Below, in pieces: positions 1 through 13,878 of a DNA stretch of 64,000 bases (position 1 is its first letter; every line of letters begins with the position of its first letter). The notes under the pieces were generated by a model. That model saw only the letters and a list, made by a program, of their open reading frames with translations, made no database searches and was not told the DNA's origin. Location: positions 16,133,649-16,197,648 of the forward strand of contig CM022674.1 of the NCBI GenBank assembly GCA_012295275.1, in the 5' to 3' direction. The position numbers and the translations under genes were made by a program. Origin of the DNA: Chrysomallon squamiferum (taxonomy: Eukaryota > Mollusca > Gastropoda > Neomphalida > Peltospiridae).

Positions 1-98
1 GAGAGATCTTTGTTCGTATCCATGATAATACTACGTATAGAGAAAAAAAACTTCGTTTAATGGTTTAATGTAATTTAAAATCTCTGACATAAAATCTG

Positions 99-145
<47 letters not shown>

Positions 146-1312
146 TAATAAATAAAATAAAATAAATTAAAAAATAGAAAGATGATAACGTGATGAATAT
201 AATAAATCAGCTATAAATAAATAGATAGATAGATAAATAAAAACAAATAAATAAATAGATAGACGGATAGATAGATAAAAAAAACAAATAAATAAGTAAA
301 TAAATTAATACATTAATAAAAACTGCAGGAAACTGAAGGAAGTTTGCAGAACGCTTTATCATTATTTATGGAAATAGTTGCATATAATTAGAGTCTTGTT
401 TAATGATTTTAGTTTCTTCACATTATTTCTTGTTTCTTTCACTCCTTCCTATCTTAAAATGTCTATAAGGTAAGTTATATACAAAGTACACTTAACTTGT
501 TGTTAAATCCTGAAGTCACAAATCATTATTTAGACAAATGTGACATACATGTGTGTGTAGTGTATAACTGATTATACTAAATTAATGGAATATAATTGTA
601 TACACTGTTTTTCACCAGTGATTTAACACAGCTACAACCAGTTACAATCATGTTTACAAAATGTTAGATTATCAAATTTACTAAACATAGATTAATCAGA
701 ATATAACTAAACAAAGTTTAATCACAGTTTTATAGATTTATCGCAATAGTATGCTGTACAGTACAAGTTAATTGAAAGAAACACACTTTAATTTTAAAAC
801 ATAACACACTATACAAACATACACTGTATATAACATTGCCCTAACATAAAGATTATGCAAGTATCAAACCACATTTAAAACAAATGTGTATAACGACGTT
901 CTTGTATGAATAATTGTCAAATGTTTAACCTATGTAAGTATGTCTGTATGCGTATGTATACGTATTGTAAAATTAATAACATAAGCTGTTTCGATGTTTT
1001 AAGTAAATACATTAATAAAGCTATAGTTTGTTATGTTGGTGCATTATCATCGACGCCAAATACATGTAACACAAAACAACCTTAGCCCAAAATGACTGGC
1101 ATTTATGTCATTACCATTTCATAATATTATTTAAGCCTTCTATTTCATACCCTTTCTTTGTTTGTTCTTTCATTACTTCCTTTTGTACCTTCCTTCATTC
1201 TTTCTTGATTTTCTTGCCAGAAGTCTTAATACATATTGACCCTTCAGAATTTAAAGTGTTTTTGGTAAAGTAAAGTGTCTTGGAATAAACATTTAGAAAA
1301 TTGTGCACTTAC
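1..1312. other. AT-rich non-coding sequence with short microsatellites
   Basis: A (TAA)n tract lies near 100-140, followed by AAAT- and GATA-type short repeats to about 310. The rest is AT-rich and unique-looking. I saw no convincing exon. If the minus-strand gene at 1.3-1.7 kb is real, this would be its next intron or downstream part. Confidence 0.5.
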
Positions 1313-1369
1313 CCGGTTCAGAAATAAGATTTTCTTATGTTGGTTGGTGTCTGCGGTTCTGAAATATTC
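1313..1369 (-). CDS. Candidate internal exon of minus-strand gene (third of the chain)
   Basis: On the minus strand a pyrimidine-rich stretch ends in CACAG at 1370, and the donor CCGG|GTAAGT follows at 1313. The frame EYFRTADTNQHKK is open throughout (57 nt). The exon upstream leaves one base, T, and joining at 1369 would make TGA. A second AG 19 nt further in (exon from 1350) keeps the joined frame open. So either the internal acceptor is used or the upstream donor differs. No family is assigned on this exon alone. Confidence 0.35.
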
Positions 1370-1434
1370 CTGTGATTTGAAAGAGACAAGATTTCTAAGT
1401 GAGTTCATTTTTCAATTTTAAGAATAAAATTTAC

Positions 1435-1547
1435 AGACTTCGAATTTGAAAGCAGCAAACATCACATCATAGAAATTCCCTACTGGTAGATCACCATTGC
1501 AGAATATGGTGTAACTCATTTTGGATTTGTCACGATCAGTTTTCTCA
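1435..1547 (-). CDS. Candidate exon, receptor-phosphatase-like membrane-proximal segment
   Basis: Read on the minus strand, the acceptor CTCTAAAG is followed by 113 nt that are open in one frame, then the donor GAAGTCT|GTAAAT. The product contains SYTIFCNGDLPVGNFYDVMF. The pattern Cys-Asn-Gly-x-Leu-x-x-Gly-x-x-Tyr-x-Val recalls the last fibronectin-III-like module of receptor tyrosine phosphatases. Its first base completes the codon left by the candidate exon at 1647-1693. Base composition is richer than the flanks. No phosphatase domain is visible in the window, and a membrane-span candidate lies on the wrong side (2.4 kb), so the identity is tentative. Confidence 0.42.
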
Positions 1548-1646
1548 CTTTAGAGAAAGATGTACTAATGAATCAACACATTTAAAACACCTTGGAAACA
1601 GTGCACAAATTCATTAACACAACAAACCACGATGACCTAAAGTTAC

Positions 1647-1693
1647 CTCGAGAGTGAGATTCTATGTCCAGACCAGCGATGAGTCAACTCTCT
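1647..1693 (-). CDS. Candidate short exon of the same minus-strand gene
   Basis: A T-rich tract and GATGAAG acceptor at 1694 precede a 47-nt open stretch (RELTHRWSGHRISLS) with a good donor CTCGAG|GTAACT. It leaves two bases (AG) that join in phase with the exon at 1435-1547. The support is splice-site quality and phase agreement only. Confidence 0.35.
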
Positions 1694-2150
1694 CTTCATC
1701 ACAAAAAAACAGAGGTTAATACACAGAAATACTTTAGTTATGAATCGAAATTGCTCAAGGTTAAATGTTCACTGGTTATAGAACCTCTGAACCGAGGATG
1801 TCATTTAAAATTAAAGGCTTCATTTCAACACACAAATAACCGCTTCAAAAGAAAGACCTCCGATAATGAGATAACATCATCATTAAAGCAGGATAGGATG
1901 TTTTATGAACAGATCCTTAACGTTTCGTTTGCAAAATAAATATACTCGTATATTTTATAAAGAATAAAATGATACCGCTGTTATGCACGAACACGTTGTT
2001 ACAAAAATAATAAGCTATATTCATCTAATCTATGAGTTAGTATCACCTTGTTTCAAATGCATGCTCATCGTTTGCATTTCCTGATAACAAAAACAAAAAG
2101 ATTACAGTTACTGAAATAACAAACAAACAAACACAAAATATAAACACCAA

Positions 2151-2330
2151 ACACACAGCCACACACACACACACACAGACAGACACACACATACACACAC
2201 ACAGACACACACGCAGACACACACACAGACACTCACACAGACACACACACATACACACACAGACACACAAACACACACAGACACACACACATCCATACAC
2301 ACACACAAACACTCACACACACACGCACAG
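2151..2330. repeat. (AC)n / (AGACAC)n microsatellite
   Basis: About 180 bp of CA dinucleotides interrupted by regular AGACAC variants. It produces long artificial Cys/Val reading frames on the minus strand. Confidence 0.9.
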
Positions 2331-2399
2331 AGGAAGATGCACTCAAAAGTATATATTCAACACTAAAAATGAAACAAGAACAAAGAAGCAAACAGTACC

Positions 2400-2484
2400 A
2401 ACCGTTTTGTTTTTTCAGTCCTCGACATATTAAAATAGTTGCAATAACAAGGTGGGTTAAAACGAGAATCGCTGATCCAGGATC
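2400..2484 (-). CDS. Weak candidate exon encoding one hydrophobic span
   Basis: On the minus strand, after GATAGCAG, the frame reads LDPGSAILVLTHLVIATIL followed by the basic stretch ICRGLKKQNG. This resembles a single membrane span with a positive stop-transfer end. It is GC-richer than its surroundings. The donor (GTTGGT) is poor and the order relative to the exons at 1.3-1.7 kb is awkward for one receptor gene. It may be a chance frame. Confidence 0.2.
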
Positions 2485-3016
2485 CAACATCCACTGCTAT
2501 CAAAGTTTCATTAGACACGCCATTTGAAATAATACTTGTTCATTTGAACACAAATATACCATGCAAACTATTCCTGCTTGATTTATCTACAGCATAACAA
2601 AATATAACATAAAGGTACATGTATTAAAACGCAGTAAATATAGTGAAATAAAGATTTAAAATATGACAGATATAAATAAGGAAATAAAAGTAAAAGTTAA
2701 AAGAAAAAAAATAATTCCAATGAATTGATATATAAAACTATTAATTAATGTTGTTATGATTTAGGAGATAAAAAGGCTTCATATATTAAGATCAGTTAGC
2801 ATTAACGTTCAGCTGTATTGCAGCACAGTTTTAAAAATCAATATGTGAAAATACTGAGGATATTTATAAATTTGTTTATTTATTTACAAATTTCGTTATC
2901 GAACATTTCGCGGTGTGGTAATATTTAGACCCATGTTTCCGCTCAATCGCTTAATCAAATTTCTTAAAATACAAATATTTCAACTGGAATTGTTTTTCTT
3001 TGATATTCTTAGGCAA

Positions 3017-3187
3017 CTAAAAGTTTGCTAATAAGTTTACTTCGTCTGTGATGTCAGAGACTCTATCACTGTTGTATGGGTTGTATGTAGACGACGTCCT
3101 GGAAATGTCTCTATGAAGTTGTTCCAGTGTGTTGACGTGCTTTCTCTGAGATGGAGGAAGAGTAACGGCCAACAGTTGGAAGATATG
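3017..3187 (-). CDS. Candidate terminal exon, unknown protein
   Basis: A pyrimidine-rich tract ending in AACGAG at 3188 is followed by 57 in-frame codons including the stop at 3017. The peptide begins HIFQLLAVTLPPSQRK and ends DITDEVNLLANF, with a Ser/Thr/Asn-rich middle. Composition is clearly more codon-like than the AT-rich flanks. I do not recognise the family and found no certain upstream exon. A short segment near 3.8-3.9 kb on the same strand, ending in GAAAC|GTAAGC, is a possible partner but has stops in most frames. Confidence 0.32.
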   Translation of the reverse strand, partial: HIFQLLAVTLPPSQRKHVNTLEQLHRDISRTSSTYNPYNSDRVSDITDEVNLLANF

Positions 3188-4129
3188 CTCGTTGGACAAA
3201 CGTAAAGGAATTTTTGAATGAAAAAATGAATGAATAATCAGATATTATCAATAAATGCCACAAAAATCGATTAATATGAAAAACCAACCGAAAAAAAAAG
3301 TGTGAACTGTAATCGAAACATACTAACTTAAAACAATAATAATAATAATTATGCAAATATTAAAAATAATTTATGCACATTAACAAATATAATTAAAAGT
3401 AAAGAATAAAGAAAATCTAAAAACATTTTGGAGAGAAATTGTTCAGCAATACAAAAGATTTGAAATAAATATCCATCTATATAGCTCAGAAGTATAATGT
3501 ATTAAAGAAAATCTTAATTATAGGTATCATATGGGCAAATATAAAAATAAACAACTTAAAAAAAAAGAAAAAAAGAAGAAATGTATGTAAATGAAATATT
3601 AAAATGACAATAAACATACTGCAATAGATATTTAAAATGATAACCCATAAAATTATGTAAACAATACTGAACAGTACATGTAAACTAACTATTTAAATAC
3701 AGTAAGATCAGTTTTAACAAAACACTCTAAGTATATTTTCAAATATTACCAAAAGAAGATGGTACACCTGTGTTAAACATGCAAATAATTAATATGTTCA
3801 GCTTACGTTTCAGAAGTGAAAGGCTGCATCAGAAAACTTCAGCAGAAGCTTCACCATTTTTGTCCGGTGATTCATAGATGTAAATAACAATATAATCAAG
3901 ATACGTTTCTGTAAATTGCTAATGAACAATAGTGCGTATGTAATGCAAAGCACAAAACAAAATACTTAACTATCCCATAAAGCTGGTTAGTAAACTAGAA
4001 ATATTTATATACAAAATAATCCATTTTCACTCGTTTAAGGTAAAACAAAAACCAGGTTACTGACATAAAATATCAATTGGTTTTCTGTTAAATATATATT
4101 ACAAACAAATGTTTGTATGTGTATGCTTG

Positions 4130-4244
<115 letters not shown>

Positions 4245-5458
4245 TATCTTAATGTTTATCCTGATTCCTGTTTTTGTATACATAACATTCTGACTGACTA
4301 AGCTTAATCTTATAATCGGAAACCTAACTGAATTCAGATTTATACACTGTATAATTATTCTAGATGTAAATGTTTGACAATTCATAAACAGGCACACAGA
4401 CAAATATAAAATGTATTACAAATAATACAAGTATTTTGTAACCGGACAGCTAACTTAACCCAACTTTTCACATTGTAGGATTATATGATGGTACGACTAT
4501 TTCACAATGCATAAACGAGCAGACAAAGGATACTATTTAGATATGATTGTTGACACTTAACAAAAGGGTGGACAAGCAGATGTTAAATATGTTAAAATAT
4601 AACAACTGTTTCTCAGTGCTAAACACGGACTGACGACAACTTTAAATATTTTATGATATTTCGAGCGGAAAATAGTCCGTTTCGTACTTTGCGGTTTTGA
4701 ATAATTCTATACATGCGACTTTTGTAGATTAATGTTAAATATTGTGTAGCTGTTGCCTGTTTGTTGTTGTTGTTTCCGTGTATTTGTTTGTTTGTTTTCT
4801 AATTGTTATTTTATGTTATATATCGTTATAGCATACGTAAAGATAATTTTATAATGCTGTTTTCGTTTTCCAAATATATCCCTGTCCATATAATGGTACT
4901 CAAATCATACTCGGATACCCAGTATAGCAAATTTGTGTTTGTTTGTTATGTACGTCAGATAACAATAGTCTGTCACTGCTGCACGAGATACACAGAGGTA
5001 CAACTGAGAGCTATTTACGACGATTTGAAAGATTCACTGTTTATACGGTGTCTGCGCGTAAGTGCAGAAATAAATAGGAAGATATGAAGTAATTTACGTT
5101 TATCAACATTCAAGATAAATAATAACACATGTTCAATAGCAATAATAACGAGAGAAACAACAATAATATACTATAAAACATGAAAAAAAGGTAAACAGAT
5201 GTATTTGATTATTTGCTGCATTTAGATTGTTCTATGTTATCTTCTTCTTCTACTTCTTCTTCCTCTTTTTCAGTTATTAATACGCAGGTTCGAACATCGT
5301 TTATCGACAAACCAGTGAAATACATTCTATATTCAAATTTTGTGAATTAGATTCCAAGCAAATTTAAATCATAAACAGAGACGGGGTAGAAAAATATCTC
5401 AGAAAATTAAATAGCAAATCTTTGCTCTCAGGATTATCTTTGTTTACCGTGAAAGTCA

Positions 5459-5504
<46 letters not shown>

Positions 5505-5564
5505 GATAATCACAGTCATTAAGAATCTAAATTATGTTCTTAATTATGTGGCACCCACGTCTAT

Positions 5565-5565
<1 letters not shown>

Positions 5566-5620
<55 letters not shown>
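5566..5620. repeat. (TA)n microsatellite
   Basis: Uninterrupted TA dinucleotides. An (AAT)n tract lies just upstream at 5459-5504. Confidence 0.9.
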
Positions 5621-5623
<3 letters not shown>

Positions 5624-6600
5624 ACTGAAAAACTCGCAGAGACAAGAATCATATTTTATCTGAAAATAATTTTAAAATGTTCTGCTGGTTGTTAACTGTT
5701 TACGTCTTAAAACCTCGTTTTCACTCATTTTCTAACACGTGAATATTTTTTACTTAGATCAGACAGCAACAGCTCAGTACTGCTACCACGATAGCTAGAC
5801 GCGTGTTTTGTTAGTTCAAATGAAGCAATAGTACTAGCCTAATGAAACAAATATATTAACTAGAGGAATAAAAAAATATGTATGAAACACAATTCCGAGT
5901 GACAGGAATTTTTTATGATTCAAAATATTGTAAATAATGCCTTTCAAATAAAAAAATAAACAATACAAAAAAAAAAAGAAAAAAAAAAGCAAACAAACAA
6001 CAATAACCGAAAGACGGTTTCCCAAATTAATGAAAAAAAGAAAGCAATATGAAAGAAAATGTTTGAATTGTTAATGTGTTTTAGCTTTTATTTGATGTAA
6101 ATCCATAAACTGCTAATTTTGAAACAATTGCTAAATGTAAATTTATAACACTTGTGAAATTTAATTTTATGTTTCTTTTCTTTGGAAAAAGTTGTTATAT
6201 GTAAATTTACATAAACAAATGTTGCTGAATTATTTTATTTTAATTTATGTTCTGGATAAAGATATGTTTATGACAATATAAAAAAAAAAAATTGTCAATA
6301 ACTGCAGAATATAATTTGTATCAGTTATTACTGGAAAAATACACCGAAAGTGCACGTAATTTGAAATAAATACATGAGCAACAATAAACATGGTAATAAT
6401 AAGGTTTAGTAATATTCAGTCTCTTGTCATTAACATTATCTTATAACGGTATTAATTTAATGTAAAATGATTATTGTTAGACTTCAGATATTATATTATA
6501 TTTGATTTAGAACGAAGCTCCTCATTTACCTTAATGCATCTGTAAACGAAAAAGAAAGAATCATAGATACATACATACATAGGCATGTATGCCTCCACCT

Positions 6601-6629
6601 ACACACACACACACACACATACACACACA

Positions 6630-6668
<39 letters not shown>
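6601..6668. repeat. (CA)n microsatellite
   Basis: CA repeats with a few interruptions, followed by a short GC-rich GGGCGCGCGCGGGC segment. Confidence 0.9.
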
Positions 6669-6673
<5 letters not shown>

Positions 6674-7289
6674 CGGGCGCGCGCGGGCTTTTCCCCTGTA
6701 CATGTGTGTTGTGAATTGAAACTGTCCTGATACTGTAGCCATAGATCACATTTAAAAAATGAAATGTATATAGTTTCAAACCTTCTTATTTAGCATTTCT
6801 GAAATAACTGAACTAAAGCTGTAAAGTGTGTGTGAGTTAGTTTTGTTTTCTTTCTCTCTGAAAATCTCTTTATCTAGTTTCTTTGAACTCGGTCATTACA
6901 CTTTTCCATGTACTTTTTCTGGCTGCTTATGCTTCTTTTAAAGAAATAAATTGGTTAGATGAAAAAGTGTTTATTAATCAATTTTCGTATGAGATATCTA
7001 GAACGGGAAATAAGCATTTTGTAGTTAGATATTTATATATTTTCCAATTAGTATTTGTTGTGCGTGGAAATTACACAAGACTTAAACATTAAGCTTATTG
7101 AAGTAATTAAATTGTGCTGTAATTAACTATTGTTATAATATAAGAAAAATATTACAATTCGGTAAATTTTATTTATTGTTTATGAGTAATCAAGACAATA
7201 CAATATGTTAATATGAATGCATATAAGACACTATTTTATTAATACTAATAAAAATAATAAAATAACTGAATAGTCAGTGAGTATCAAAC

Positions 7290-7680
7290 GCAGTCGCGTT
7301 GTGTTGTCTGCCGGAGAAGAAGGAGAGAGAGAGAGACAACGTGGCAGTGCCTGTTCCAGCTGTGGACAGGGGCCGTGGTGACCCCAGGAGCCTGCTGGGT
7401 GTGATTGTAGATGTTGATGACAATGAACAGTGTACCATAGCATTCCCGTCTGGAATTTGTGAAAGGCAAATTTTGCAGGAACCAGTTTGACGTGTGTTTC
7501 CAGAGACTGCTGTTTGTGGATGATGTGAAAAGAGAATGCAAAATGCTTTTAGAGCAGCAGTGTCAAAGGAGTTACGCAGGAGGACAAGGGATTGTGAAAT
7601 GCAACTATAGAGGAAAAAAGAGGTGTCAAACAAAACGTGTATGTTTCGAGAACAAACGTTTGAACTGCTGTAATAAATAG
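7290..7680 (+). pseudogene. Frameshifted fragment of a KRBA2-like integrase-type protein (C-terminal tail)
   Basis: One frame gives VPVPAVDRGRGDPRSLLGVI and DVDDNEQCTIAFPSG. Near 7460 the similarity moves by one frame and continues as FCRNQFDVCFQRLL, then GGQGIVKCNYRGKKRCQTKR to a stop at 7678. The order 'PVPxVDRGRGDPRxxxGVI - GxFxRNQFxxC - GGQGxxKCNCxGxxRCxTKRC' is, as I recall it, the tail that follows the integrase core in KRBA2-like, transposon-derived proteins of invertebrates. Expected cysteines near the end are missing, and no integrase core is present upstream. I read this as a dead remnant. The family name is from memory and should be checked by protein search. Confidence 0.55.
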
Positions 7681-9180
<1,500 letters not shown>

Positions 9181-9199
9181 CAATATAAAGGCCATTCAT

Positions 9200-9520
9200 A
9201 CCATGTAAATCGTAATGAATTTAGCTCTTTTGTTTTTGACCGGAATTCCGCCGCTCTAATGTCGCACCAACAGCTGTGAACGTATTAAACTGGATTTTAA
9301 TATTTATTGCGGAAAGCATCTGGAGTTAATACCATTCGATCTGCATGTCCATTACTGAAAACACTATGAGCAGGCCACTTTAAACACGTGTCGCTGTCCT
9401 CGGTCACGTGATCTATGGAAACTATAATGACATCTGAAAATTAAGGGTATATCGTGATGAAGGTTGGGTGATCGTTCCCTATCGCTGTGCTTGGGGTTAT
9501 TACTGTTTCAAATGTGTTTG
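9200..9520. promoter_or_regulatory. Complex non-repetitive block with two CACGTG E-boxes
   Basis: About 300 bp stands out from the flanking simple repeats by its mixed composition. It holds two perfect palindromic E-box cores, CACGTG at 9385-9390 and 9405-9410, 20 bp apart. It lies between the minus-strand exon candidates and the plus-strand kinase gene, so a promoter or enhancer role is possible. No exon could be placed with confidence. Function is inference. Confidence 0.25.
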
Positions 9521-9700
9521 GATATTTCTTAATAAGAAAACTTGTATTTTCACACATAACTACATTTAAATTAAACTATACAATAAAAATAAAATAAAAT
9601 AAAATAAAATGTATAGTCCTAATGACAAGCTGATCATTTTAAAAGCTATTTCTTCTTCTCCTTCTTCGTAGTATTCGTTCCATCTTTTTTTATGACAAAG

Positions 9701-9703
<3 letters not shown>

Positions 9704-9741
<38 letters not shown>

Positions 9742-9765
9742 ACCACCACCTCCACCACCACCATA
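9704..9765. repeat. (CA)n followed by (CCA)n
   Basis: A CA tract to 9740 passes into CCA/ACC triplets. Confidence 0.85.
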
Positions 9766-10199
9766 ATCACCACCTCAAATAAAACATAAAACAAAGAAGA
9801 AAAAAGAACAAAGAAAATAAAAATAAAATAAATATAATACCAGTATGTTAACTAAACAAAACTAACAAAAAAAGAAAAAGAAAAAGAAAAATATAAAATG
9901 ATTATACTGGCAGCGCAATCCGTATGTCAAAGGGATTTAACAGCAACAGCTTTCATTATATACACTTTACTGGTTGCTTCCCTTTATCAACCATCCGCAT
10001 GAAATTTGAAAAAAGAACCAAAGAAAAACATATAGCTTAATTTTTGAGTGCTGCTGTCTCTGTGGCATTATTACATTTAAATTACATAACTACAGTTAAT
10101 CAGTACAAAATATCTTTAATCCTATTTGAAATATTTACACTTGCTTCTAGCCAAGGATTAAGAGCACGTATTTAAAATAACAATGATATTGGGCGTGGT

Positions 10200-10391
10200 T
10201 TATTGCAGACTCGGCCTGTCATTTTTAAAAATACGTTAACCAATGAATTTCAAGAATGGTAATTATTGACAGGACGACCTGACCTAATTCAGCTTATGAC
10301 CCGATTTTAGTAAATGTTGAACAGTGACATCACACCAGCAGTTTCCGATCTGTGGTTGTTATCGGAACTCTCGTATGTGAGAAGAAATGCG
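10200..10391 (+). promoter_or_regulatory. Probable 5' region of the receptor-kinase gene
   Basis: This is the sequence just upstream of the chosen start. A CCAAT box is present at 10240-10244 and a TTTAAAAATA stretch at about 10223-10232. An in-frame ATG at 10314 would add 26 residues, but it has T at -3 and directly follows in-frame stop codons. The ATG at 10392 has G at -3 and opens directly into a hydrophobic signal peptide, so it is preferred. No transcription start can be fixed from sequence. Confidence 0.3.
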
Positions 10392-10567
10392 ATGAGTTCG
10401 CTAATCATTAGTTTTGTCGTCTTTATTCTGATTAATTCTCCTGAATCTGCCGTTTCTAATGTCTATGTAGCTGTCCCGTTTATACAGATAGGCTCATGTA
10501 AACTGGTTATAAGTACAAGAGACATAACTGATTTGAAAAGTTTACAACGCAGTGATGGCTTGCCGAG
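10392..10567 (+). CDS. Kinase gene exon 1: signal peptide and start of ectodomain
   Basis: It begins MSSLIISFVVFILINS, a hydrophobic leader with likely cleavage after AVS (residue 22). Donor GAG|GTAATG. It leaves two bases. Confidence 0.8.
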
Positions 10568-11458
10568 GTAATGCATGCAGATTTTTGTAATGTATACGAA
10601 TTTTTATAAATGCTGCTTCTTATTTTTGTTATGCAAGCACATCTAAATTAAGTTAACTACAGTGGGGTTCTTTTTGTAAGGAATAAAAAGAGGATTATTT
10701 CTTAAAAATAAATTGAATAAATAAATATATGCATTTTAAAGATAAATATGAAGAAGAAAAATAAATAGCTAAATAAATAAATCATAACAAAATTAAAATG
10801 AATTTTGACTGAAATTATTAATTTGTATTCTAATATATTATTTAAAAGTGAATATGCTTATTCTTCAAAACTGTTTTGTAACTGGTCTTACAGTCAAAAC
10901 CACTAACACAAACACTAACTTTACCATGTACTGTTAAACCACAACCACAAGAACATTATTACTTTGACTACCAACACTGCTATCACTGGTAACATTTAAC
11001 CATGGATTATCATCTGCACCATCATCTATTATTATAATCATTATCATCAGCAGCAGCATTATTATTCTGATCAAGATAATCATCATAATTATCATCTTCA
11101 TCATCAACTTTATCATTCTCAGCAATATTGTGGTTTTAACAGCAGATAATAAAATAGGATTTTACTATTTACAATTTCAATTTTTGTTGTTGTTTATTGT
11201 GGTTATTATGTTTCATATTTCACACTTCACCAATTCTTTTCTTTACCATGACCTGTCAAGGTATTATTTTTTTGGTAATCACTCAAACATTTCAAATTTA
11301 AAAAAAAAAGAAAAAGAAATAAAAAAGTATATGTATATATAAATGAAAATGTGTTGAAGATTATTTGTAAAGTAACTGTGAGAAAATATCTTCAATGTAT
11401 TTTGTGTAGATCTATTTCTTAATATGTTTTTATTTATTATGAAATGAGCTACAAACTT

Positions 11459-11535
<77 letters not shown>

Positions 11536-11595
11536 ATTAGCCTTGACAAATAGTTTAAGTTCTCTCTCTTATTTAATTAGCCTTGACAAATAGTT

Positions 11596-11683
<88 letters not shown>

Positions 11684-13843
11684 CTTTTTGTTTTCATCTC
11701 TGTTATTTCTCTCTTTCTCTATCATTTGCTACCCCGTATATTACTCTATCTCATTCTCTATCACTCTATTTCTATATCTCTGACATTTTTTCTGTTTCTC
11801 ATTCTCCATCAGTATTTCTTTTTCCCTGTTTATACCTATCTTTCTTTCTCCCTTTCACTGTCTGTCTTTCACTTACTCACATTTTTGCTCTCTGTTTCTA
11901 TAATTATTAATTAATGTTTAACTGTCAGCTACAAAATGTTTCATCTCTTTTTCATTGTTTTTTAAATATTTTTTTTTTATCAGGTATGTAAGTTCGACTT
12001 CAAAGAACAGAAACAATATTTTACTCTTGGATTGCAGAACTACGCCAAGTTCCGAGCCATTCGAGATAAGTACTTACACACTTCATATTTATCAGTGGAT
12101 CATTATTTGTATTTAGTAATTGGAAATATACAGCAACGTTTCTTAAATTTCATTTTAGGTTTTATGCATATAAGAATTTGTTTTTATTCATGTATGTACA
12201 GTTACATTTAGAAATTATAATAAGATCAGTAATGATGATGATGATAATTAAAAAAACAAGAAATAATAATCATGCTGTTACTGGTACATTAGTAATAATA
12301 ATAATAACAATAATAATAAAAACAATAATAATAATAAGAAGAAGAAGAATAAGAATAAAAGAAAATGGTTTTATTGAAAGTATGTTAAAATTTTAATTGA
12401 TATATCTAAATATATTTCTTTTGAAGATTACAAGTAGCAAAAAGCTGAAATTTTTAAGTAAACAAATTTGTTCTTAATGCCGATAGGTACATGCAGATTG
12501 CATGTAGATAAATATTTGAATTTATTTTCACTAGATTTATAAGCATGTACAAACTTCATTATTATGTACAATGAAAAAACTATTTGTTTTTACTGAATAC
12601 AGATACAGACACATTTTCTGTTCATAAAATTAAAAACAAAAATAAAATTATGAATTTTATAAACAGTTCAGTATTTATAATCCGAATTAATTATTTTTGT
12701 TGCATACAGATCTGTCTATTTTTCATGTTAACAAATATTGAAATTTGTTTTTGCTTGATATATGTAGATGTAAATCTCATATTTCTAAACAAAACAATGT
12801 TTCAGTTGTATTTGAATTAAGAAACATTTATTCACTATATTCATAAATTAATTATTAGAATTTATTGTTACTGAATATACAGGTAAAAATACTCTTATAT
12901 TTGTGAATATTTGAATTTATGGTCTTTCAGATTGCTATATGTGCTAATTTAATATTTGCTTTTAATGTATATAAATACTTGCAGATATCATTTTTAAATA
13001 ATAAGAATTGATTTTTAATGTGTACATGCTTGATTTATAAATATATATAAAAAATAGTTTTATTCCATCTGATAGATACTGGTCTTATATTTATAAGCAT
13101 AACAACATACTTTTATTTTCAGGGTATATAATTTACAAAATTTCATATTTATAAACATTGGTGACACACACACACAAAAACACAAAAATAGAAGCATCAA
13201 AAGTAACATTTAAACAAAAATGACTTTGATATAAATAAAAAGAATAATATTTAATTTATTTATATATTTCTTTAAATAATATTTTTCTTTTTTTTTTTAG
13301 ATAAGTGCAACAAAGGAAAACAATAATTAAGTTAATTTGTGATGCAACGAGAAAAGAACCTGATGATGGTTTGTTTAAAATTATTGAAGATTCTGGTGTT
13401 GGAAATGCGGTATGTAATTTTAAATGTAAAATTTGGGAAGTTCATATGAAGTATTTTAAAAACAGTGTTAATATTAAACATCAAAAATAATAATTGTAAA
13501 TTTTGGAATTTGAAAACAGGAATAAGTGGCACTCTTTGTAAGGTTAGTAATTTTAAAATACGGGATTTTAAAAATGTGCATTCATTAGGTAGTATAAACT
13601 AAAATACATTTTTTCTTTTTCTGAACTTTTTTTGCTTCACATGCAAGCTTTGTTGAAAATATAATAATTTTCTGTCCATTTCTTCATGCTTTGTTGCTGT
13701 ATTCATTATTTTTTTTAATTTATTATTTTACTGGATGCATTTTTTAAATATATTTATTTATTTGTTTATAGACAGCAGAACTTCATCACCTCTGCTGTTG
13801 TCCAAATGGCTGTTTGCCTGTCAATATTTCAGGTAAATGTATT

Positions 13844-13878
<35 letters not shown>

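Noticed and set aside
1664-1939. 91-codon plus-strand frame
   Set aside because: AT-rich, no recognisable domain, and it overlaps a better minus-strand exon candidate.
2043-2320. Cys/Val-rich open frames on the minus strand
   Set aside because: They are translations of a CA/AGACAC microsatellite in several frames at once.
5760-5830. Hydrophobic minus-strand stretch RLAIVVAVLSCCCLI near 5.8 kb
   Set aside because: Stops close on both sides and no usable splice donor in phase, so it was not kept as an exon.
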